DNA of 64,000 nucleotides, from NCBI RefSeq assembly GCF_003691365.1, contig NZ_CP033087.1, positions 1,502,501-1,566,500 of the forward strand, given 5' to 3'. The notes below the pieces were generated by a model. The model searched no databases. It was not told where the DNA came from and saw nothing but the letters and a program-made list of their open reading frames with translations. The DNA is from Commensalibacter melissae. Lineage in GTDB: Bacteria; Pseudomonadota; Alphaproteobacteria; Acetobacterales; Acetobacteraceae. The position numbers and the translations under genes were made by a program. Positions 36,916 to 49,600 of this stretch are shown here, one piece after another (position 1 is the stretch's first letter; each line of letters begins with the position of its first letter).

Positions 36916-37746
36916 TTATTTGCCTGTCTTACGGCGACGGATAATCAAGCTGTCCGTACGCTTATTGACTCTTGTTTTATAACCTTTAGTTGGTTTACCC
37001 CATGGTGTCACAGGATGACGACCACCAGAAGTACGACCTTCACCACCACCATGAGGATGGTCAACCGGGTTCATGACAACACCACGGTTGTGTGGACGAC
37101 GGCCTAACCAACGGCTACGTCCCGCCTTACCAAAATGCTGGTTCATGTTATCTGGATTCGATACGGCACCAACTGTTGCCATACATTCACCACGTACCAA
37201 ACGCAATTCATTCGACTGCAGTTTGATTTGTGCATATCCAGCATCCTTACCAACCAACTGAGCGTAAGTTCCAGCTGAACGAACCAGTTTTCCACCGGCT
37301 CCTTCTTTTAATTCAATATTGTGAATAATGGTTCCTACAGGGATAGCTGCTAAAGGCATTGCATTTCCAGGTTTAACATCTACACGCTGACCTGCGATTA
37401 CAACATCTCCAGCTTTTAATCTTTGAGGTGCCAGAATATAAGATAACTCACCGTCTTCATATTTGATCAACGCGATAAAAGCAGTTCGATTGGGATCATA
37501 TTCTAACCGTTCAACAGTTGCAGGCATATCATATTTACGTCTTTTAAAATCGACATAACGGTATGACTGTTTATGCCCACCCCCAATAAAACGAGAGGTA
37601 ATTCGACCATTATTATTACGTCCACCCGTCTTGTTCTTACCTTCGGTAAGCGTCTTGACAGGTTTACCTTTCCAAAGCTCTTTACGGTCAATTAGAACCG
37701 TGCCACGGAGACTTGGAGTAACTGGTTTAAAGTGCTTAAGTGCCAT
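36916..37746 (-). CDS. rplB: Large-subunit ribosomal protein uL2
   Basis: L2 is required for subunit joining and lies near the peptidyl-transferase centre. The 276 residues are canonical. They begin [21 protein letters not shown], with [29 protein letters not shown] and the essential histidine-rich [36 protein letters not shown]. It is in the S10 operon between rplW (17-base gap) and rpsS. Confidence 0.98.
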   Translation of the reverse strand: MALKHFKPVTPSLRGTVLIDRKELWKGKPVKTLTEGKNKTGGRNNNGRITSRFIGGGHKQSYRYVDFKRRKYDMPATVERLEYDPNRTAFIALIKYEDGELSYILAPQRLKAGDVVIAGQRVDVKPGNAMPLAAIPVGTIIHNIELKEGAGGKLVRSAGTYAQLVGKDAGYAQIKLQSNELRLVRGECMATVGAVSNPDNMNQHFGKAGRSRWLGRRPHNRGVVMNPVDHPHGGGEGRTSGGRHPVTPWGKPTKGYKTRVNKRTDSLIIRRRKTGK

Positions 37747-37763
37747 TAATTCCTACCTCACAC

Positions 37764-38099
37764 TTATGACAACTTGGTTGTCAAATCAATTGACTGACCT
37801 TCAGCAAGTTGAACAAAAGCTTTTTTAACATCAGAACGACGCCCTAACCGACCTCGAAATCTCTTTGTCTTACCTTTTAAAATCAGCGTATTAACACCCA
37901 ACACTTTCACACCGAACAAAGTTTCAATCGCAACTTTGATTTGAAGCTTAGTAGCGTTTGATGCAACTTTAAACGCAATTTGATTTTTTTCAGACAAAAA
38001 GGTTGCCTTTTCAGTAATCAAGGGTGCGCGAATAATGTTAAACATCGCTTCACGAGACATTTTTTCCGCCTTTTGGCGAATTGAAAGAATATTCGTCAT
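37764..38099 (-). CDS. rplW: Large-subunit ribosomal protein uL23
   Basis: L23 is at the exit tunnel and binds trigger factor and SRP. The core is [85 protein letters not shown]. The 111 residues include an N-terminal extension of about 17 residues ([17 protein letters not shown]) as the first ATG. The start overlaps the rplD stop by 4 bases, which supports this longer start through coupling, though a later Met is possible. Confidence 0.96.
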   Translation of the reverse strand: MTNILSIRQKAEKMSREAMFNIIRAPLITEKATFLSEKNQIAFKVASNATKLQIKVAIETLFGVKVLGVNTLILKGKTKRFRGRLGRRSDVKKAFVQLAEGQSIDLTTKLS

Positions 38100-38710
38100 A
38101 CCAGGCGCTCCTTTAACCCATCAACTGCTGCCCGCGTAATAGCCAAAATGTCATGATTTAGAATGTCATAAACATTTGCACCAATTGTTGGAAGAATATC
38201 TACTGAAGCGATATTTCTTACTGCACGTCCGAAATTCTCATCAATATTTGCATCAATAATTAAAGTTGAATTCCAGCCCAACACTTTTAATTTTGCAGCC
38301 AATTCAGATGTTTTTGCAGTATTATTGGCTTCGTCAATAACGACCAACTTACCTTCTGCCAATTTCTGTGATAAAGCAGAAATAAGACCAAGACGCCTTA
38401 CTTTCTTTGGCAAATCATACCCATGATCACGCACTACTGGACCATGAACAATGCCACCGGTACGAAACTGCGGTCCACGTAACGAACCTTGACGCGCATT
38501 ACCTGTACCTTTTTGCCGATAAGGTTTTTTTGTTGTTCCAGAAACTTCACCACGCCCCTTAATCTTATGATTGCCAGAACGACGTTTGGCAAGCTGCCAA
38601 TGCACAACTCTTGCCATAATATCTTGACGGGGTTCAATACCGAAAATTTCATCTGGAAGCGTAATATTGCCAGCACTTCCATTATCGAAGGTTTTGATTT
38701 CTACATCCAT
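38096..38710 (-). CDS. rplD: Large-subunit ribosomal protein uL4
   Basis: L4 stabilises 23S domain I with its extended loop at the tunnel. In some bacteria it also represses the S10 operon, which is not testable here. I choose ATG 38708-38710 ([14 protein letters not shown]), with GGAAGG about 9 bases upstream. A TTG three codons earlier overlaps the rplC stop and crowds that site. The 204 residues show [50 protein letters not shown], the tunnel loop. Confidence 0.96.
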   Translation of the reverse strand: MDVEIKTFDNGSAGNITLPDEIFGIEPRQDIMARVVHWQLAKRRSGNHKIKGRGEVSGTTKKPYRQKGTGNARQGSLRGPQFRTGGIVHGPVVRDHGYDLPKKVRRLGLISALSQKLAEGKLVVIDEANNTAKTSELAAKLKVLGWNSTLIIDANIDENFGRAVRNIASVDILPTIGANVYDILNHDILAITRAAVDGLKERLV

Positions 38711-38715
38711 AGTGT

Positions 38716-39405
38716 TCAACCTTCCTCAGCAACCGTTGCTAACGCTGCCGGAAATGGTGCATCAGCATGACGAGGCTTTTTGATCGCATCACGCAAGAGA
38801 ACAAACCCGTTTTTCGCACCAGGCACTGCACCTTTAATCATGATCAAATTTTTCTCTACATCTACAGCAGCAACCTCAAGATTCTGCGTCGTTACACGCT
38901 CACTACCTAAATGGCCTGCCATTTTCTTATTCTTAAATGTTTTACCAGGGTCTTGTCTATTCCCTGTGGAACCATGCGAACGATGACTAATTGAAACACC
39001 ATGAGTTGCTTCCAACCCCTTGAAGTTCCAACGTTTCATTCCACCTGCAAATCCCTTACCTTTACTGGTCCCAGTTACGTCCACCTTTTGTCCTACAACA
39101 AAATGAGCGGCAGTCAATCTTGCCCCTGCCTCAACAACAGCGTCTTCCGTAACACGAAATTCTACAAGCTTCTGTTTTGGTTCAACTTTTACCCGTGCAA
39201 AATGACCACGATTAGGCTTGCTAACATTTTTTACTTTAGCTTTACCATACCCCAATTGAAGGGCTGTGTATCCATCACGTTCATTTGTACGAGCATCAAC
39301 TACTTGTACTTCATCCAAGTACAATACAGTGACTGGCACATGAGTGCCGTCCTCTTTAAATAGTCGGGTCATTCCCAACTTTTTTGCGATCAATCCTGTA
39401 CGCAT
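38716..39405 (-). CDS. rplC: Large-subunit ribosomal protein uL3
   Basis: L3 organises early 50S assembly and reaches the peptidyl-transferase centre. I choose the ATG at 39403-39405 ([30 protein letters not shown]), because the upstream in-frame codons fall inside rpsJ and lack L3 character. The 229 residues contain [63 protein letters not shown], the central extension. It lies 10 bases after rpsJ. Confidence 0.97.
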   Translation of the reverse strand: MRTGLIAKKLGMTRLFKEDGTHVPVTVLYLDEVQVVDARTNERDGYTALQLGYGKAKVKNVSKPNRGHFARVKVEPKQKLVEFRVTEDAVVEAGARLTAAHFVVGQKVDVTGTSKGKGFAGGMKRWNFKGLEATHGVSISHRSHGSTGNRQDPGKTFKNKKMAGHLGSERVTTQNLEVAAVDVEKNLIMIKGAVPGAKNGFVLLRDAIKKPRHADAPFPAALATVAEEG

Positions 39406-39415
39406 CGTCTGGACC

Positions 39416-39724
39416 TTATAGCTTAATCTCGACATCAACGCCAGCGGCGAGGTCAAGTTTCATGAGAGCGTCCACGGTCTGCGGGTTGGGCTCAACAATA
39501 TCTAACAAACGCCGGTGCGTTCTGATTTCGAACTGCTCACGACTCTTCTTATCAATATGGGGTGAGCGGTTAACTGTAAACCGCTCAATGTGCGTTGGCA
39601 ACGGGATTGGTCCCCTTACCTGTGCCCCCGTACGCTTCGCTGTATTTACGATTTCACGAGTGCTATTATCCAACACACGATAATCGTAAGCTTTAAGGCG
39701 AATACGGATGTTTTGGCTTTCCAT
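39416..39724 (-). CDS. rpsJ: Small-subunit ribosomal protein uS10
   Basis: S10 is a 30S head protein that also acts as NusE in antitermination. It has 102 residues: [79 protein letters not shown]. The rRNA-binding loop is intact. It is the first gene of the S10 operon, 96 bases after tuf, with a stable hairpin in the gap. Confidence 0.98.
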   Translation of the reverse strand: MESQNIRIRLKAYDYRVLDNSTREIVNTAKRTGAQVRGPIPLPTHIERFTVNRSPHIDKKSREQFEIRTHRRLLDIVEPNPQTVDALMKLDLAAGVDVEIKL

Positions 39725-39772
39725 TTATTTCTGCCTACAAAAACGAATCCTTTTCGGATCCAAGAACAACAA

Positions 39773-39802
39773 GATTCCCAGCCGCAAAAACAGCTGGGAA
39801 TC
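39773..39802 (-). terminator. GC-rich hairpin between tuf and rpsJ (partial terminator)
   Basis: The arms 39773-39782 (gattcccagc) and 39793-39802 (gctgggaatc) pair perfectly over 10 bp with a 10-base loop. On the minus strand the stem is followed by a T-rich TTGTTGTTCTT rather than a pure T run. It lies 19 bases after the tuf stop and probably reduces read-through into rpsJ or sets a processed 3' end. Confidence 0.55.
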
Positions 39803-39820
39803 CAAACTAATTAGCCGAGA

Positions 39821-41011
39821 CTATTCGGTAATTTTGGAAACTACACCAGCCCCAACAGTACGTCCACCTTCGCGAATAGCGAATCGCAGACCTTCATCCA
39901 TGGCAATAGGAGCAATCAATTCAACATCCATTGCCGCATTATCACCAGGCATCACCATTTCCACACCTTCTGGAAGATGTACAACACCAGTTACGTCAGT
40001 TGTACGGAAATAGAATTGTGGACGGTAATTGGTAAAGAATGGAGTATGACGCCCACCTTCTTCTTTTGTAAGAATATAAGCTTCCGCCTTGAATTTGTTA
40101 TGTGGCTTAATGGTTCCTGGTTTAGCCAGAACTTGACCACGTTCAACATCTTCACGTTTTGTTCCACGAAGAAGCGCACCGATATTGTCACCCGCTTCAC
40201 CACGGTCAAGCAACTTGCGGAACATTTCAACACCGGTAACTGTTGTTTTGGTTGTTGGATGAATACCAACAATTTCAACTTCTTCACCAACAGTGATTTC
40301 ACCACGTTCCACACGTCCGGTAACAACCGTACCACGTCCAGAAATAGAGAAAACATCCTCAATTGGCATCAAGAATGGACGATCAATTGGACGTTCTGGC
40401 TGCGGGATATATTCATCAACAGCATTCATCAGGTCAAGAATACGGTTTTTACCCAATTCTGGATCACCATCTTCAAGAGCAACCAAAGCTGATCCTTTGA
40501 TAATGGGAATATCATCTCCAGGAAATTCATACGAAGAAAGTAATTCACGAATTTCCATTTCAACAAGCTCAAGAAGTTCAGGATCATCAACTTGATCACA
40601 TTTATTCATGAATACGACCAATGCTGGAACACCAACCTGACGAGCCAAAAGAATGTGTTCACGAGTCTGTGGCATAGGACCATCAGCAGCTGAAACAACC
40701 AGGATAGCACCATCCATCTGTGCCGCACCTGTGATCATATTTTTAACATAGTCAGCGTGACCAGGACAGTCAACATGAGCATAGTGACGTTTATCTGTTT
40801 CATACTCAACGTGCGCCGTTGAAATGGTAATACCACGGGCACGTTCTTCAGGCGCCTTATCAATCATATCATAGGCAGTAAAATCCGCACCGCCTTTTTC
40901 TGCCAAAACTTTTGTTATAGCAGCCGTTAATGTTGTTTTACCATGATCAACGTGACCAATAGTTCCAATGTTACAGTGCGGTTTATTCCGCTCAAATTTA
41001 GCCTTTGCCAT
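39821..41011 (-). CDS. tuf: Translation elongation factor Tu
   Basis: EF-Tu delivers aminoacyl-tRNA to the ribosome with GTP. Its 396 residues hold the G1 motif GHVDHGKTT (19-27), switch region [24 protein letters not shown], and NKCDQVDD. Domains 2 and 3 follow, with [14 protein letters not shown] and [11 protein letters not shown]. It is the only tuf copy in the window. In the standard str operon fusA would come between rpsG and tuf, but here only 67 bases separate them. A hairpin follows the stop. Confidence 0.98.
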   Translation of the reverse strand: MAKAKFERNKPHCNIGTIGHVDHGKTTLTAAITKVLAEKGGADFTAYDMIDKAPEERARGITISTAHVEYETDKRHYAHVDCPGHADYVKNMITGAAQMDGAILVVSAADGPMPQTREHILLARQVGVPALVVFMNKCDQVDDPELLELVEMEIRELLSSYEFPGDDIPIIKGSALVALEDGDPELGKNRILDLMNAVDEYIPQPERPIDRPFLMPIEDVFSISGRGTVVTGRVERGEITVGEEVEIVGIHPTTKTTVTGVEMFRKLLDRGEAGDNIGALLRGTKREDVERGQVLAKPGTIKPHNKFKAEAYILTKEEGGRHTPFFTNYRPQFYFRTTDVTGVVHLPEGVEMVMPGDNAAMDVELIAPIAMDEGLRFAIREGGRTVGAGVVSKITE

Positions 41012-41078
41012 TGTCTCTCTCCGTTAACTCGGTTTTTACCAAGAAATTCGGTTAAAAAAATTAAGTTCAAACTTATAC

Positions 41079-41570
<492 letters not shown>

Positions 41571-41942
41571 TTATTTTGGACGTTTAGCACCATACAAAGA
41601 ACGACGTTGACGTCGCTTTGCAATTCCTTGTGTATCCAGAACACCACGTAAAATATGATAACGCACGCCTGGCAAATCCTTAACACGTCCACCACGTATT
41701 AAGACCACACTATGTTCTTGCAAGTTATGACCCTCACCAGGAATATAACTCACCACCTCATAACCGTTCGTCAGACGTACCTTTGCAACTTTACGCAATG
41801 CTGAGTTTGGCTTTTTAGGTGTTGTTGTATAAACACGAGTACATACCCCTCGTTTTTGCGGGCATCCCTGCAAAGCAGGAACCTTATTGCGCTTGGCAGC
41901 AGGTTCGCGGCCTTTAGCGATTAATTGGTTAATGGTCGGCAT
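41571..41942 (-). CDS. rpsL: Small-subunit ribosomal protein uS12
   Basis: S12 sits at the decoding centre and governs accuracy. It has 123 residues: [14 protein letters not shown], then [61 protein letters not shown]. The two lysines that change in streptomycin-resistant mutants (in TPKKPNS and RVKDLPG) are wild type. It is the first gene of the str operon. A 369-base spacer with its own candidate promoter separates it from rpoC. Confidence 0.98.
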   Translation of the reverse strand: MPTINQLIAKGREPAAKRNKVPALQGCPQKRGVCTRVYTTTPKKPNSALRKVAKVRLTNGYEVVSYIPGEGHNLQEHSVVLIRGGRVKDLPGVRYHILRGVLDTQGIAKRRQRRSLYGAKRPK

Positions 41943-42083
41943 TCGCCTTTCCCGATCCTTACTATTTCTAGGTCAAGCAACGCAATATCGTTACTCGACG
42001 GTCATTACAACAATTAACATTTAATTAAATAAATGCCACTAAAGTTGGCATAAAAATAAAACCATATACCTTATAAACTATGT

Positions 42084-42112
42084 TTTATCTAATGTGCCAT
42101 AAATTTATTCAA
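42084..42112 (-). promoter_or_regulatory. Candidate promoter for the str/S10 transcript
   Basis: On the minus strand TTGAAT (42112-42107) and GATAAA (42089-42084) are 17 bases apart; each matches 4 of 6 consensus bases. The position after the rpoC hairpin and before rpsL fits a promoter, but the flanks are AT-rich and another site could be used. Confidence 0.35.
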
Positions 42113-42246
42113 CAGATAACGATGCTTTTTAACAAGACCCTTGTTAAATTGCAAGCTATTTTTAAAACAGCTTAAAATTGAACTAGGTAACCTTGTAAAA
42201 AAACATTTTATTTTTGCCAAAAGACAAAAATGACCCGTATTTTAAC

Positions 42247-42278
42247 TTATTAAATGGGTAATAATACCCATTTAATAA
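42247..42278 (-). terminator. Perfect 14-bp inverted repeat downstream of rpoC
   Basis: The arms 42247-42260 and 42265-42278 (TTATTAAATGGGTA core) pair perfectly around a 4-base loop, 33 bases after the rpoC stop. On the minus strand it continues as GTTAAAATAC, so the T run is weak. It is best read as the rpoC 3' end, by termination or exonuclease blocking. Confidence 0.6.
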
Positions 42279-42311
42279 AACTGAAAACGAATAAAGTTAT
42301 ATACCTATACC

Positions 42312-45300
42312 TTATTCAGTGACCTGAGTCACGTCCTTTATTTCATTATTTTCTGATGTAACAGAAGAAAGTTCAATTTCCGCTTCATCATTCATCTTAT
42401 TTGCATCCAGAATTCGCTGTCTATCTCTTGAATAAGCCATGGCACGGAATCTGTTCATAACACTACCCGTTCCTGCAGGAACAAGACGTCCGACGATTAC
42501 ATTCTCCTTTAATCCCATCAAGGTATCAACCTTCCCCGCAGATGCGGCCTCTGTCAATACACGAGTTGTTTCCTGGAAGGAAGCCGCTGAAATAAAGGAT
42601 TTGGTTTGTAACGCAGCTTTGGTGATACCCTGTAAAACTGGTGAACCAGTTGCTGGACGCTCGTTGGCGTTCATCCGTTTGATATTTTCTTGTTCAAATT
42701 CCAAGCGATCTACAGTTTCACCAATTAAATAAGTCGTATCACCTGGATCCGTCACCTCAATTTTCTGCAGCATTTGACGAACAATCACTTCAATATGTTT
42801 ATCATTGATCTTCACACCCTGAAGACGATAAACACTTTGAATTTCATCAATCAGATAATCCGACAAGGCTTCAATTCCAAGAACCTTTAAAATATCATGA
42901 GGAACACGTGGTCCATCAACAAGAGGATCGCCCTTACGGACAAAGTCACCTTCCTGTACAGAAATATGTTTTCCTTTAGGAATCAAATATTCTGTTTCTT
43001 CACCAGCATCCTCATTACGTACAACGATCCGACGTTTTGCCTTATAATCTTTTCCGAATTCAACCACACCATCATTTTCGGCAATAATCGCATGATCTTT
43101 CGGACGACGAGCCTCGAAAAGTTCAGCCACCCGTGGAAGCCCCCCGGTAATGTCACGTGTCTTGGAACCTTCTCTTGGAATACGTGCCAAGACATCACCG
43201 GCATTAACCTGCGCCCCATTTTCCACAGAAAGCAGGGAATCTGGAGACAAGAAGTAACGTGCGTCATTACCGTTCCCCAACTTCATAACTTCCCCATTTG
43301 AATCCTTTAACTGCAAGCGTGGCCTCAAATCACGAGATTTACTTGTTTGCTTATAGTCAACAACAACTTTTGAAGAAAGACCCGTGACTTCATCCATCCG
43401 TTCAACCAGTGTGATACCTTCAATCAGATCCTGATACTCAATTGTACCTGATTTTTCAGTAATAATAGGTAGGGTATATGGGTCCCATTCTGCCATTTTC
43501 TGATGACGCTTGACATTCGATCCATTTTTAGCAAGCAAACGTGCACCATAGGGAATACGGTAATGAGCGCGTTCAATTCCATTATCATCCAACAGGATAA
43601 TTTCACAGTTTCTGGACATGACAATGTCAAATCCCTGACTGTTTTGAACAACATTCAGATTTACAATCTTGATCTTGCCATCGCGGGAGGATTCAACCAT
43701 AGATTGTTCTGCACCTTTTTGTGCTGCACCGCCAATATGGAATGTACGCATTGTCAGCTGAGTCCCAGGCTCACCAATTGACTGAGCAGCAATAACACCG
43801 ACAGCCTCTCCTATATTAACGGGAGTTCCGCGAGCAAGATCACGACCATAACAATGAGCGCATACGCCAACCTGACTGTCACAGGTTAAAACAGAACGAA
43901 TCATCACACTTTCAACATTGGCCTTTTCGATCGCCTCAACCTCGGCCTCCTCCAGAAGCGTGTTACGAGGATAAAGAATTTTACCAGTTGCTGGATCAGT
44001 TACATCTGCCGCCAATGTACGTCCAAGAATACGTTCTGCAAGTGAAGAAATAACCTCACCACCATCCATTACCGCACGAACAACCAATCCGCGTTCTGTT
44101 CCACAATCTGGCTCAATAATAATGCAATCCTGAGCAACATCAACCAGACGACGAGTAAGATATCCAGAGTTTGCAGTTTTCAGGGCCGTATCAGCCAATC
44201 CTTTACGTGCACCATGAGTCGACGTAAAGTAATCAAGAACAGAAAGACCTTCCTTGAAGTTGGCAATAATAGGTTGTTCAATAATTTCACCTGACGGTTT
44301 TGCCATCAGACCACGCATACCGGCCAACTGCTTCATCTGGGCTGGGGACCCACGAGCTCCAGAATGGCTCATCATCCAGACAGAGTTGATGGGTTGACCA
44401 GGCTCTACATGCGAAATCTTTTTCATCATCGCTGCCTGAACCTCATCCGTACAACGTGACCAGGCATCAACAACTTTGTTATAACGCTCTCCTGCTGTAA
44501 TCAAACCGTCCTGATATTGCTGTTCAAACTCCTTAACCTCTTCGGTTGTCTTGGCGACCAGTTCCTTTTTCGCATCAGGAATGATCATATCATCCTTACC
44601 AAAGGAAATACCAGCTTTAGCAGCGTAAGAGAATCCTAGTCCCATCATACGATCTGCAAAAATCACACATTCCTTCTGACCACAATGACGATAGACAATA
44701 TCGATAATATCTGAAATTGTCTTTTTCGTTAATTGTTGATTGATCAATGAAAAATTGATTGCTGGGTGTTTTGGAAGAATCTGTGAAATCAGCATTCTAC
44801 CTGCGGTTGTCACTACCTTTTGATAAACTAGCTCACCATCCGCATTCTTTGTTTGAAAACGACAACGAATTTTATCGTGAAGCTTCAAGATTCTGGATGA
44901 CAATGCATGTTCAATCTCACCAATATTCGCAAAAAGAGGTGCACCCTTTTTAATAAGATGACCTTCAGAATCATATTCGGATTGATCGGGAGTTAATTTA
45001 AATTCAGGAATTTCCAGACTTAGATAATACAGCCCCAATACAATATCCTGAGATGGAACAATAATAGGCTTACCACTAGCAGGACTAAGAATATTATTTG
45101 TGGACATCATCAAAACACGTGCTTCGAGCTGTGCTTCCAAACTCAATGGCACATGAACCGCCATCTGATCACCGTCAAAATCTGCATTGAAGGCAGTACA
45201 TACCAATGGATGCAACTGAATCGCTTTACCCTCAATCAAAACAGGTTCGAAAGCTTGAATACCCAAGCGGTGTAAAGTTGGTGCACGGTTAAGCATGACA

Positions 45301-46562
45301 GGATGTTCACGAATAACCTCTTCAATAATATCCCAAACTTCTGGGCGTTCTTTCTCAACCATACGCTTAGCTGCCTTAATGGTCGTCGCATGCCCATATT
45401 TTTCAAGCTTGGAATATATAAATGGTTTGAACAATTCCAATGCCATTTTTTTAGGCAAACCGCATTGATGCAATTTTAGCTCAGGACCAACCACAATCAC
45501 TGAACGTCCAGAATAATCCACACGTTTACCAAGCAGGTTTTGACGGAAACGTCCCTGTTTTCCTTTAAGCATATCTGCCAAGGATTTTAATGGTCGTTTA
45601 TTCGCCCCTGTAATTGCCCGTCCTCTACGTCCATTATCAAACAACGCATCAACAGATTCCTGCAACATACGTTTTTCGTTACGAATGATAATATCCGGTG
45701 CACGCAATTCCATTAACCGTTTCAACCGGTTATTACGGTTGATGACCCGACGGTACAAATCATTGAGATCTGATGTGGCAAAACGGCCCCCGTCCAATGG
45801 GACAAGCGGTCTTAATTCAGGTGGAATGACTGGTACAACACTCATGATCATCCATTCAGGACGACAACCACTTTCTGCAAAAGCTTCCACCAGTTTTAAA
45901 CGTTTTACAAGCTTCTTACGTTTGACTTCAGAGGTCGTTTCTTTTAATTCGGCACGTAATTCTACCTTTTCAACATCACAATCGATATTGACCAGAATTT
46001 TCTTAATCGCTTCCGCACCAATCCCTATTTCAATACCTTCATGCCCATATTCTTCCATAGCATCAAGATATTGATCCTCAGTCAGCAGGCTATATTGTTT
46101 TAATGGCGATGTCCCGGGTTCTAAAACAACATAATTTTCAAAATACAAAACCCTCTCGAGATCTTTCAAAGTCATATCAATCATTAATCCGATACGACTT
46201 GGAAGAGATTTCAAAAACCAAATATGTGCAACCGGGCTTGCAAGCTCAATATGCCCCATACGTTCACGACGCACTTTGGCAAGCGTAACTTCAACACCGC
46301 ATTTTTCACATACTATGCCACGGAATTTCATCCGTTTATATTTACCACAAAGACATTCATAATCTTTGATCGGACCGAAAATGCGCGCACAAAACAATCC
46401 ATCCCGTTCTGGTTTAAAAGTACGATAATTGATTGTCTCTGGCTTTTTCACTTCACCATAAGACCAAGACCGTATCTGTTCAGACGAGGCCAATTGAATT
46501 TTAATCTGATCAAACGTCATTGCTTGGCCAGTCTGACCAAGAATTTTCATAAGTTCATTCAT
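42312..46562 (-). CDS. rpoC: RNA polymerase beta-prime subunit
   Basis: RpoC forms the clamp and catalytic cleft of RNA polymerase. I choose ATG 46560-46562 ([12 protein letters not shown]). The 17 codons upstream are open but lack similarity to RpoC. It has 1416 residues. The first zinc site [23 protein letters not shown] is near residue 75, the active-site NADFDGDQM (magnesium) at about 458-466, and the second zinc cluster [13 protein letters not shown] in the C-terminal third. AAAGG precedes the start. It follows rpoB after 82 bases and ends at a perfect inverted repeat. Confidence 0.98.
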   Translation of the reverse strand: MNELMKILGQTGQAMTFDQIKIQLASSEQIRSWSYGEVKKPETINYRTFKPERDGLFCARIFGPIKDYECLCGKYKRMKFRGIVCEKCGVEVTLAKVRRERMGHIELASPVAHIWFLKSLPSRIGLMIDMTLKDLERVLYFENYVVLEPGTSPLKQYSLLTEDQYLDAMEEYGHEGIEIGIGAEAIKKILVNIDCDVEKVELRAELKETTSEVKRKKLVKRLKLVEAFAESGCRPEWMIMSVVPVIPPELRPLVPLDGGRFATSDLNDLYRRVINRNNRLKRLMELRAPDIIIRNEKRMLQESVDALFDNGRRGRAITGANKRPLKSLADMLKGKQGRFRQNLLGKRVDYSGRSVIVVGPELKLHQCGLPKKMALELFKPFIYSKLEKYGHATTIKAAKRMVEKERPEVWDIIEEVIREHPVMLNRAPTLHRLGIQAFEPVLIEGKAIQLHPLVCTAFNADFDGDQMAVHVPLSLEAQLEARVLMMSTNNILSPASGKPIIVPSQDIVLGLYYLSLEIPEFKLTPDQSEYDSEGHLIKKGAPLFANIGEIEHALSSRILKLHDKIRCRFQTKNADGELVYQKVVTTAGRMLISQILPKHPAINFSLINQQLTKKTISDIIDIVYRHCGQKECVIFADRMMGLGFSYAAKAGISFGKDDMIIPDAKKELVAKTTEEVKEFEQQYQDGLITAGERYNKVVDAWSRCTDEVQAAMMKKISHVEPGQPINSVWMMSHSGARGSPAQMKQLAGMRGLMAKPSGEIIEQPIIANFKEGLSVLDYFTSTHGARKGLADTALKTANSGYLTRRLVDVAQDCIIIEPDCGTERGLVVRAVMDGGEVISSLAERILGRTLAADVTDPATGKILYPRNTLLEEAEVEAIEKANVESVMIRSVLTCDSQVGVCAHCYGRDLARGTPVNIGEAVGVIAAQSIGEPGTQLTMRTFHIGGAAQKGAEQSMVESSRDGKIKIVNLNVVQNSQGFDIVMSRNCEIILLDDNGIERAHYRIPYGARLLAKNGSNVKRHQKMAEWDPYTLPIITEKSGTIEYQDLIEGITLVERMDEVTGLSSKVVVDYKQTSKSRDLRPRLQLKDSNGEVMKLGNGNDARYFLSPDSLLSVENGAQVNAGDVLARIPREGSKTRDITGGLPRVAELFEARRPKDHAIIAENDGVVEFGKDYKAKRRIVVRNEDAGEETEYLIPKGKHISVQEGDFVRKGDPLVDGPRVPHDILKVLGIEALSDYLIDEIQSVYRLQGVKINDKHIEVIVRQMLQKIEVTDPGDTTYLIGETVDRLEFEQENIKRMNANERPATGSPVLQGITKAALQTKSFISAASFQETTRVLTEAASAGKVDTLMGLKENVIVGRLVPAGTGSVMNRFRAMAYSRDRQRILDANKMNDEAEIELSSVTSENNEIKDVTQVTE

Positions 46563-46644
46563 TCGCCAAAAACCTTTTGGGGGGTTGAGGTATCCATAAA
46601 CTGAATACCTCATTGATAATATTTAAAAAACCTAACAATCTACT

Positions 46645-49600
46645 TTATTCAGCACTTTGTTCAAGTTCAACATTTAAGCCAAGGGATTTTAATTCCTTCA
46701 CCAGCACATTAAAGCTTTCAGGTATACCAGCCTCAAAATCGTCCTGATCTTTAACGATCGCTTCATAAACCTTAGTACGGCCTGAAACGTCATCTGATTT
46801 AACCGTAAGCATTTCCTGCAAGGTATAGGCAGCCCCATAAGCCTCCAAGGCCCATACCTCCATTTCTCCGAAACGCTGGCCACCAAATTGGGCTTTACCA
46901 CCCAATGGTTGTTGCGTCACCAATGAGTAAGGACCAATAGAACGCGCATGGATTTTGTCATCAACCAGGTGATGCAACTTAAGCATGTAAATATAACCAA
47001 CCGTCACTTGGCGCTCAAAAGGATCTCCCGTACGTCCATCAATCAATGTACTTTGCGCCGAAGGATTAAGCCCCGCCTCTTTCAACATGTTTTCGATATC
47101 AGGAATGCTTGCTCCATCAAACACCGGAGTCATAATCGAGACACCCTTACGAAGATCATTACAGAAATTAAGCAGTTCAGCCTCTAAAAGATTGGCAATT
47201 TTTTCATTAAACGTTTTTTCGCCATAAATCAATCTAAGGCGATCCAAAAGTTCCTGCTTCTTTTCACCAGTCTTCATATACTGATCAACAACTTGGCTGA
47301 CTTGTCTACCCAAATTTGCACAGGCCCATCCCAAATGAGTTTCAAGGATCTGACCGACATTCATACGGGAAGGCACACCCAACGGATTCAACACGATATC
47401 AACAGAGGTTCCATCCTCAAGAAATGGCATGTCCTCAACTGGCACAACACGGGAAACAACACCCTTATTTCCATGACGACCGGCCATTTTATCCCCAGGC
47501 TGTAATTTTCTTTTAACGGCAATGAAAACCTTAACCATTTTCATAACACCAGGAGGAAGCTCGTCACCACGCTGGATCTTATCAACCTTGTTGTTGAAAC
47601 GCGCCTGAATATTGGAAACCTCACGATCAAAGTCACGTTTAATCTGTTCAATATTAGCCATTACATCATCATCGGCAACAATGATATGACGCCATGTTCC
47701 ACGGGGATGTTCGGCCAACACTTCTTCTGTTAAATCCGTTCCTGATCTAATTCCCTTAAATCCTGCCCCAGCTTTCTGATTGAGAAGATTCTCTTTCAAC
47801 CTGTTATAGAACGCACGTTCTTGAATGGCTAACTCATCATCACGATCCTTGCTTAACCGTTCAATTTCAGCACGTTCAATAGCCATTGCACGTTCATCTT
47901 TATCAATACCACGACGAGAGAAAACACGAACGTCAACAACGGTCCCACTTGTTCCAGGCGGTAATTTCAATGATGTATCACGAACATCAGAAGCCTTTTC
48001 ACCAAAAATAGAACGTAAAAGCTTTTCTTCAGGTGTCATCGGGCTTTCACCCTTGGGGGTGATTTTACCCACCAAGATATCACCAGGATTTACTTCAGCA
48101 CCAATATACACGATACCAGCTTCATCCAGATTACGCAGCGCTTCCTCCCCGACATTGGGGATATCCCGAGTTATTTCTTCTTGACCCAATTTTGTGTCAC
48201 GTGCCATCACCTCAAATTCTTCAATATGAATAGAAGTAAACACATCATCCCGCGCAATACGTTCTGAAATCAGTATTGAATCTTCGAAATTGTAACCGTT
48301 CCATGGCATGAAGGCAACAAGAACGTTCCGGCCAAGCGCCAATTCTCCAAGCTCTGTTGAAGGACCATCAGCGATAATATCGCCAGCCTTAATATAATCG
48401 CCAACATAAACCAATGGACGCTGATTGATACAAGTTGACTGGTTAGAACGCGTGTATTTCCGTAAACGGTAAATATCAACACCTTGCGTTGCACCATTTT
48501 CATCCGTTGCACGGACAACAATACGAGCTCCATCAATCTGATCGATAATACCACCGCGACGAGCCACAATCGTTGCTCCAGAATCTCTTGCAACTGCGGC
48601 TTCCATTCCTGTTCCAACTAATGGCGCATCTGACCGAATTAATGGAACGGCTTGACGCTGCATGTTTGACCCCATCAAGGCACGGTTTGCATCATCGTTT
48701 TCAAGGAACGGAATCAGAGCGGCGGCAACAGAAACCAATTGCTTTGGCGAAACATCACAAGCAGTAACCTCTTCTGGTTTTACCAGTTGAAAATCGCCAT
48801 TTTGTCTTACAGAAACAAGATCTCCTGTCAAATGTCCATGACTGTCCTGTTTGGCATCTGCCTGTGCGACGATAAGCTTTTCCTCTTCCATGGCGGAAAG
48901 ATATTTCCACCCATCTTGCAACTGACCATCCTTGACCAAACGATAAGGTGTCTCAATAAACCCATATTTGTTTACTTTTGCATACGTTGCCAAAGAATTG
49001 ATCAAACCAATATTTGGACCTTCGGGCGTTTCAATCGGACAAATACGTCCATAATGTGTCGGATGAACGTCACGAACTTCAAATCCGGCACGTTCACGGG
49101 TCAGCCCGCCCGGTCCCAAAGCGGATAAACGACGTTTATGTGTAACTTCTGACAATGGGTTTGTTTGATCCATAAATTGCGATAACTGTGATGAACCAAA
49201 AAATTCACGAACGGCGGCAACAGCCGGTTTTGCATTAATAAGGTCATGCGGCATGACTGTATCAATATCAACAGAGCTCATTCTTTCACGAATGGCACGT
49301 TCCATTCTTAACAAACCAAGACGATATTGATTTTCCATCAATTCACCCACAGAACGTACACGACGATTTCCAAGATTATCGATATCATCGACACTTCCTT
49401 GTCCATCTTTTAATTCGCACATGATTTTGATCGTCCGCAAAATATCAATTTTACGAAGTGTACGAATAGTGTCATCCCCTTCCACACCAAGACGCATATT
49501 CATTTTTACACGTCCAACAGCAGAAAGATCATAACGGTCAGCATCAAAGAATAACCCGTGGAACAACGCCTCTGCTGTTTCAGCCGTTGGAGGCTCACCA

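Larger units (their letters stand above)
41943..42311. other. 369-base spacer between rpoC and rpsL
   Basis: No gene lies here. The spacer contains an inverted repeat near rpoC (42247-42278), a second smaller one (42128-42148, tttaacaag/cttgttaaa with a 3-base loop), and a candidate promoter pointing to rpsL (42084-42112). The rpsL leader is about 135 bases long if that promoter is used. Confidence 0.55.

Noticed and set aside
42128-42148. Small inverted repeat tttaacaag/cttgttaaa as a terminator
   Set aside because: There is no T run on either strand and the 3-base loop is tight. It could be an operator, but there is nothing to support a regulator.
42897-43301. 134-codon frame opposite rpoC
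   Set aside because: It is antisense to conserved rpoC and lacks a ribosome site and any recognisable domain.
46563-46613. Longer start for rpoC
   Set aside because: The 17 extra codons have no RpoC similarity. MNELMKIL is the usual beginning.
48739-49128. 129-codon frame opposite rpoB
   Set aside because: It is a shadow of the conserved rpoB frame with no start context and a cysteine/isoleucine-rich random-like sequence.
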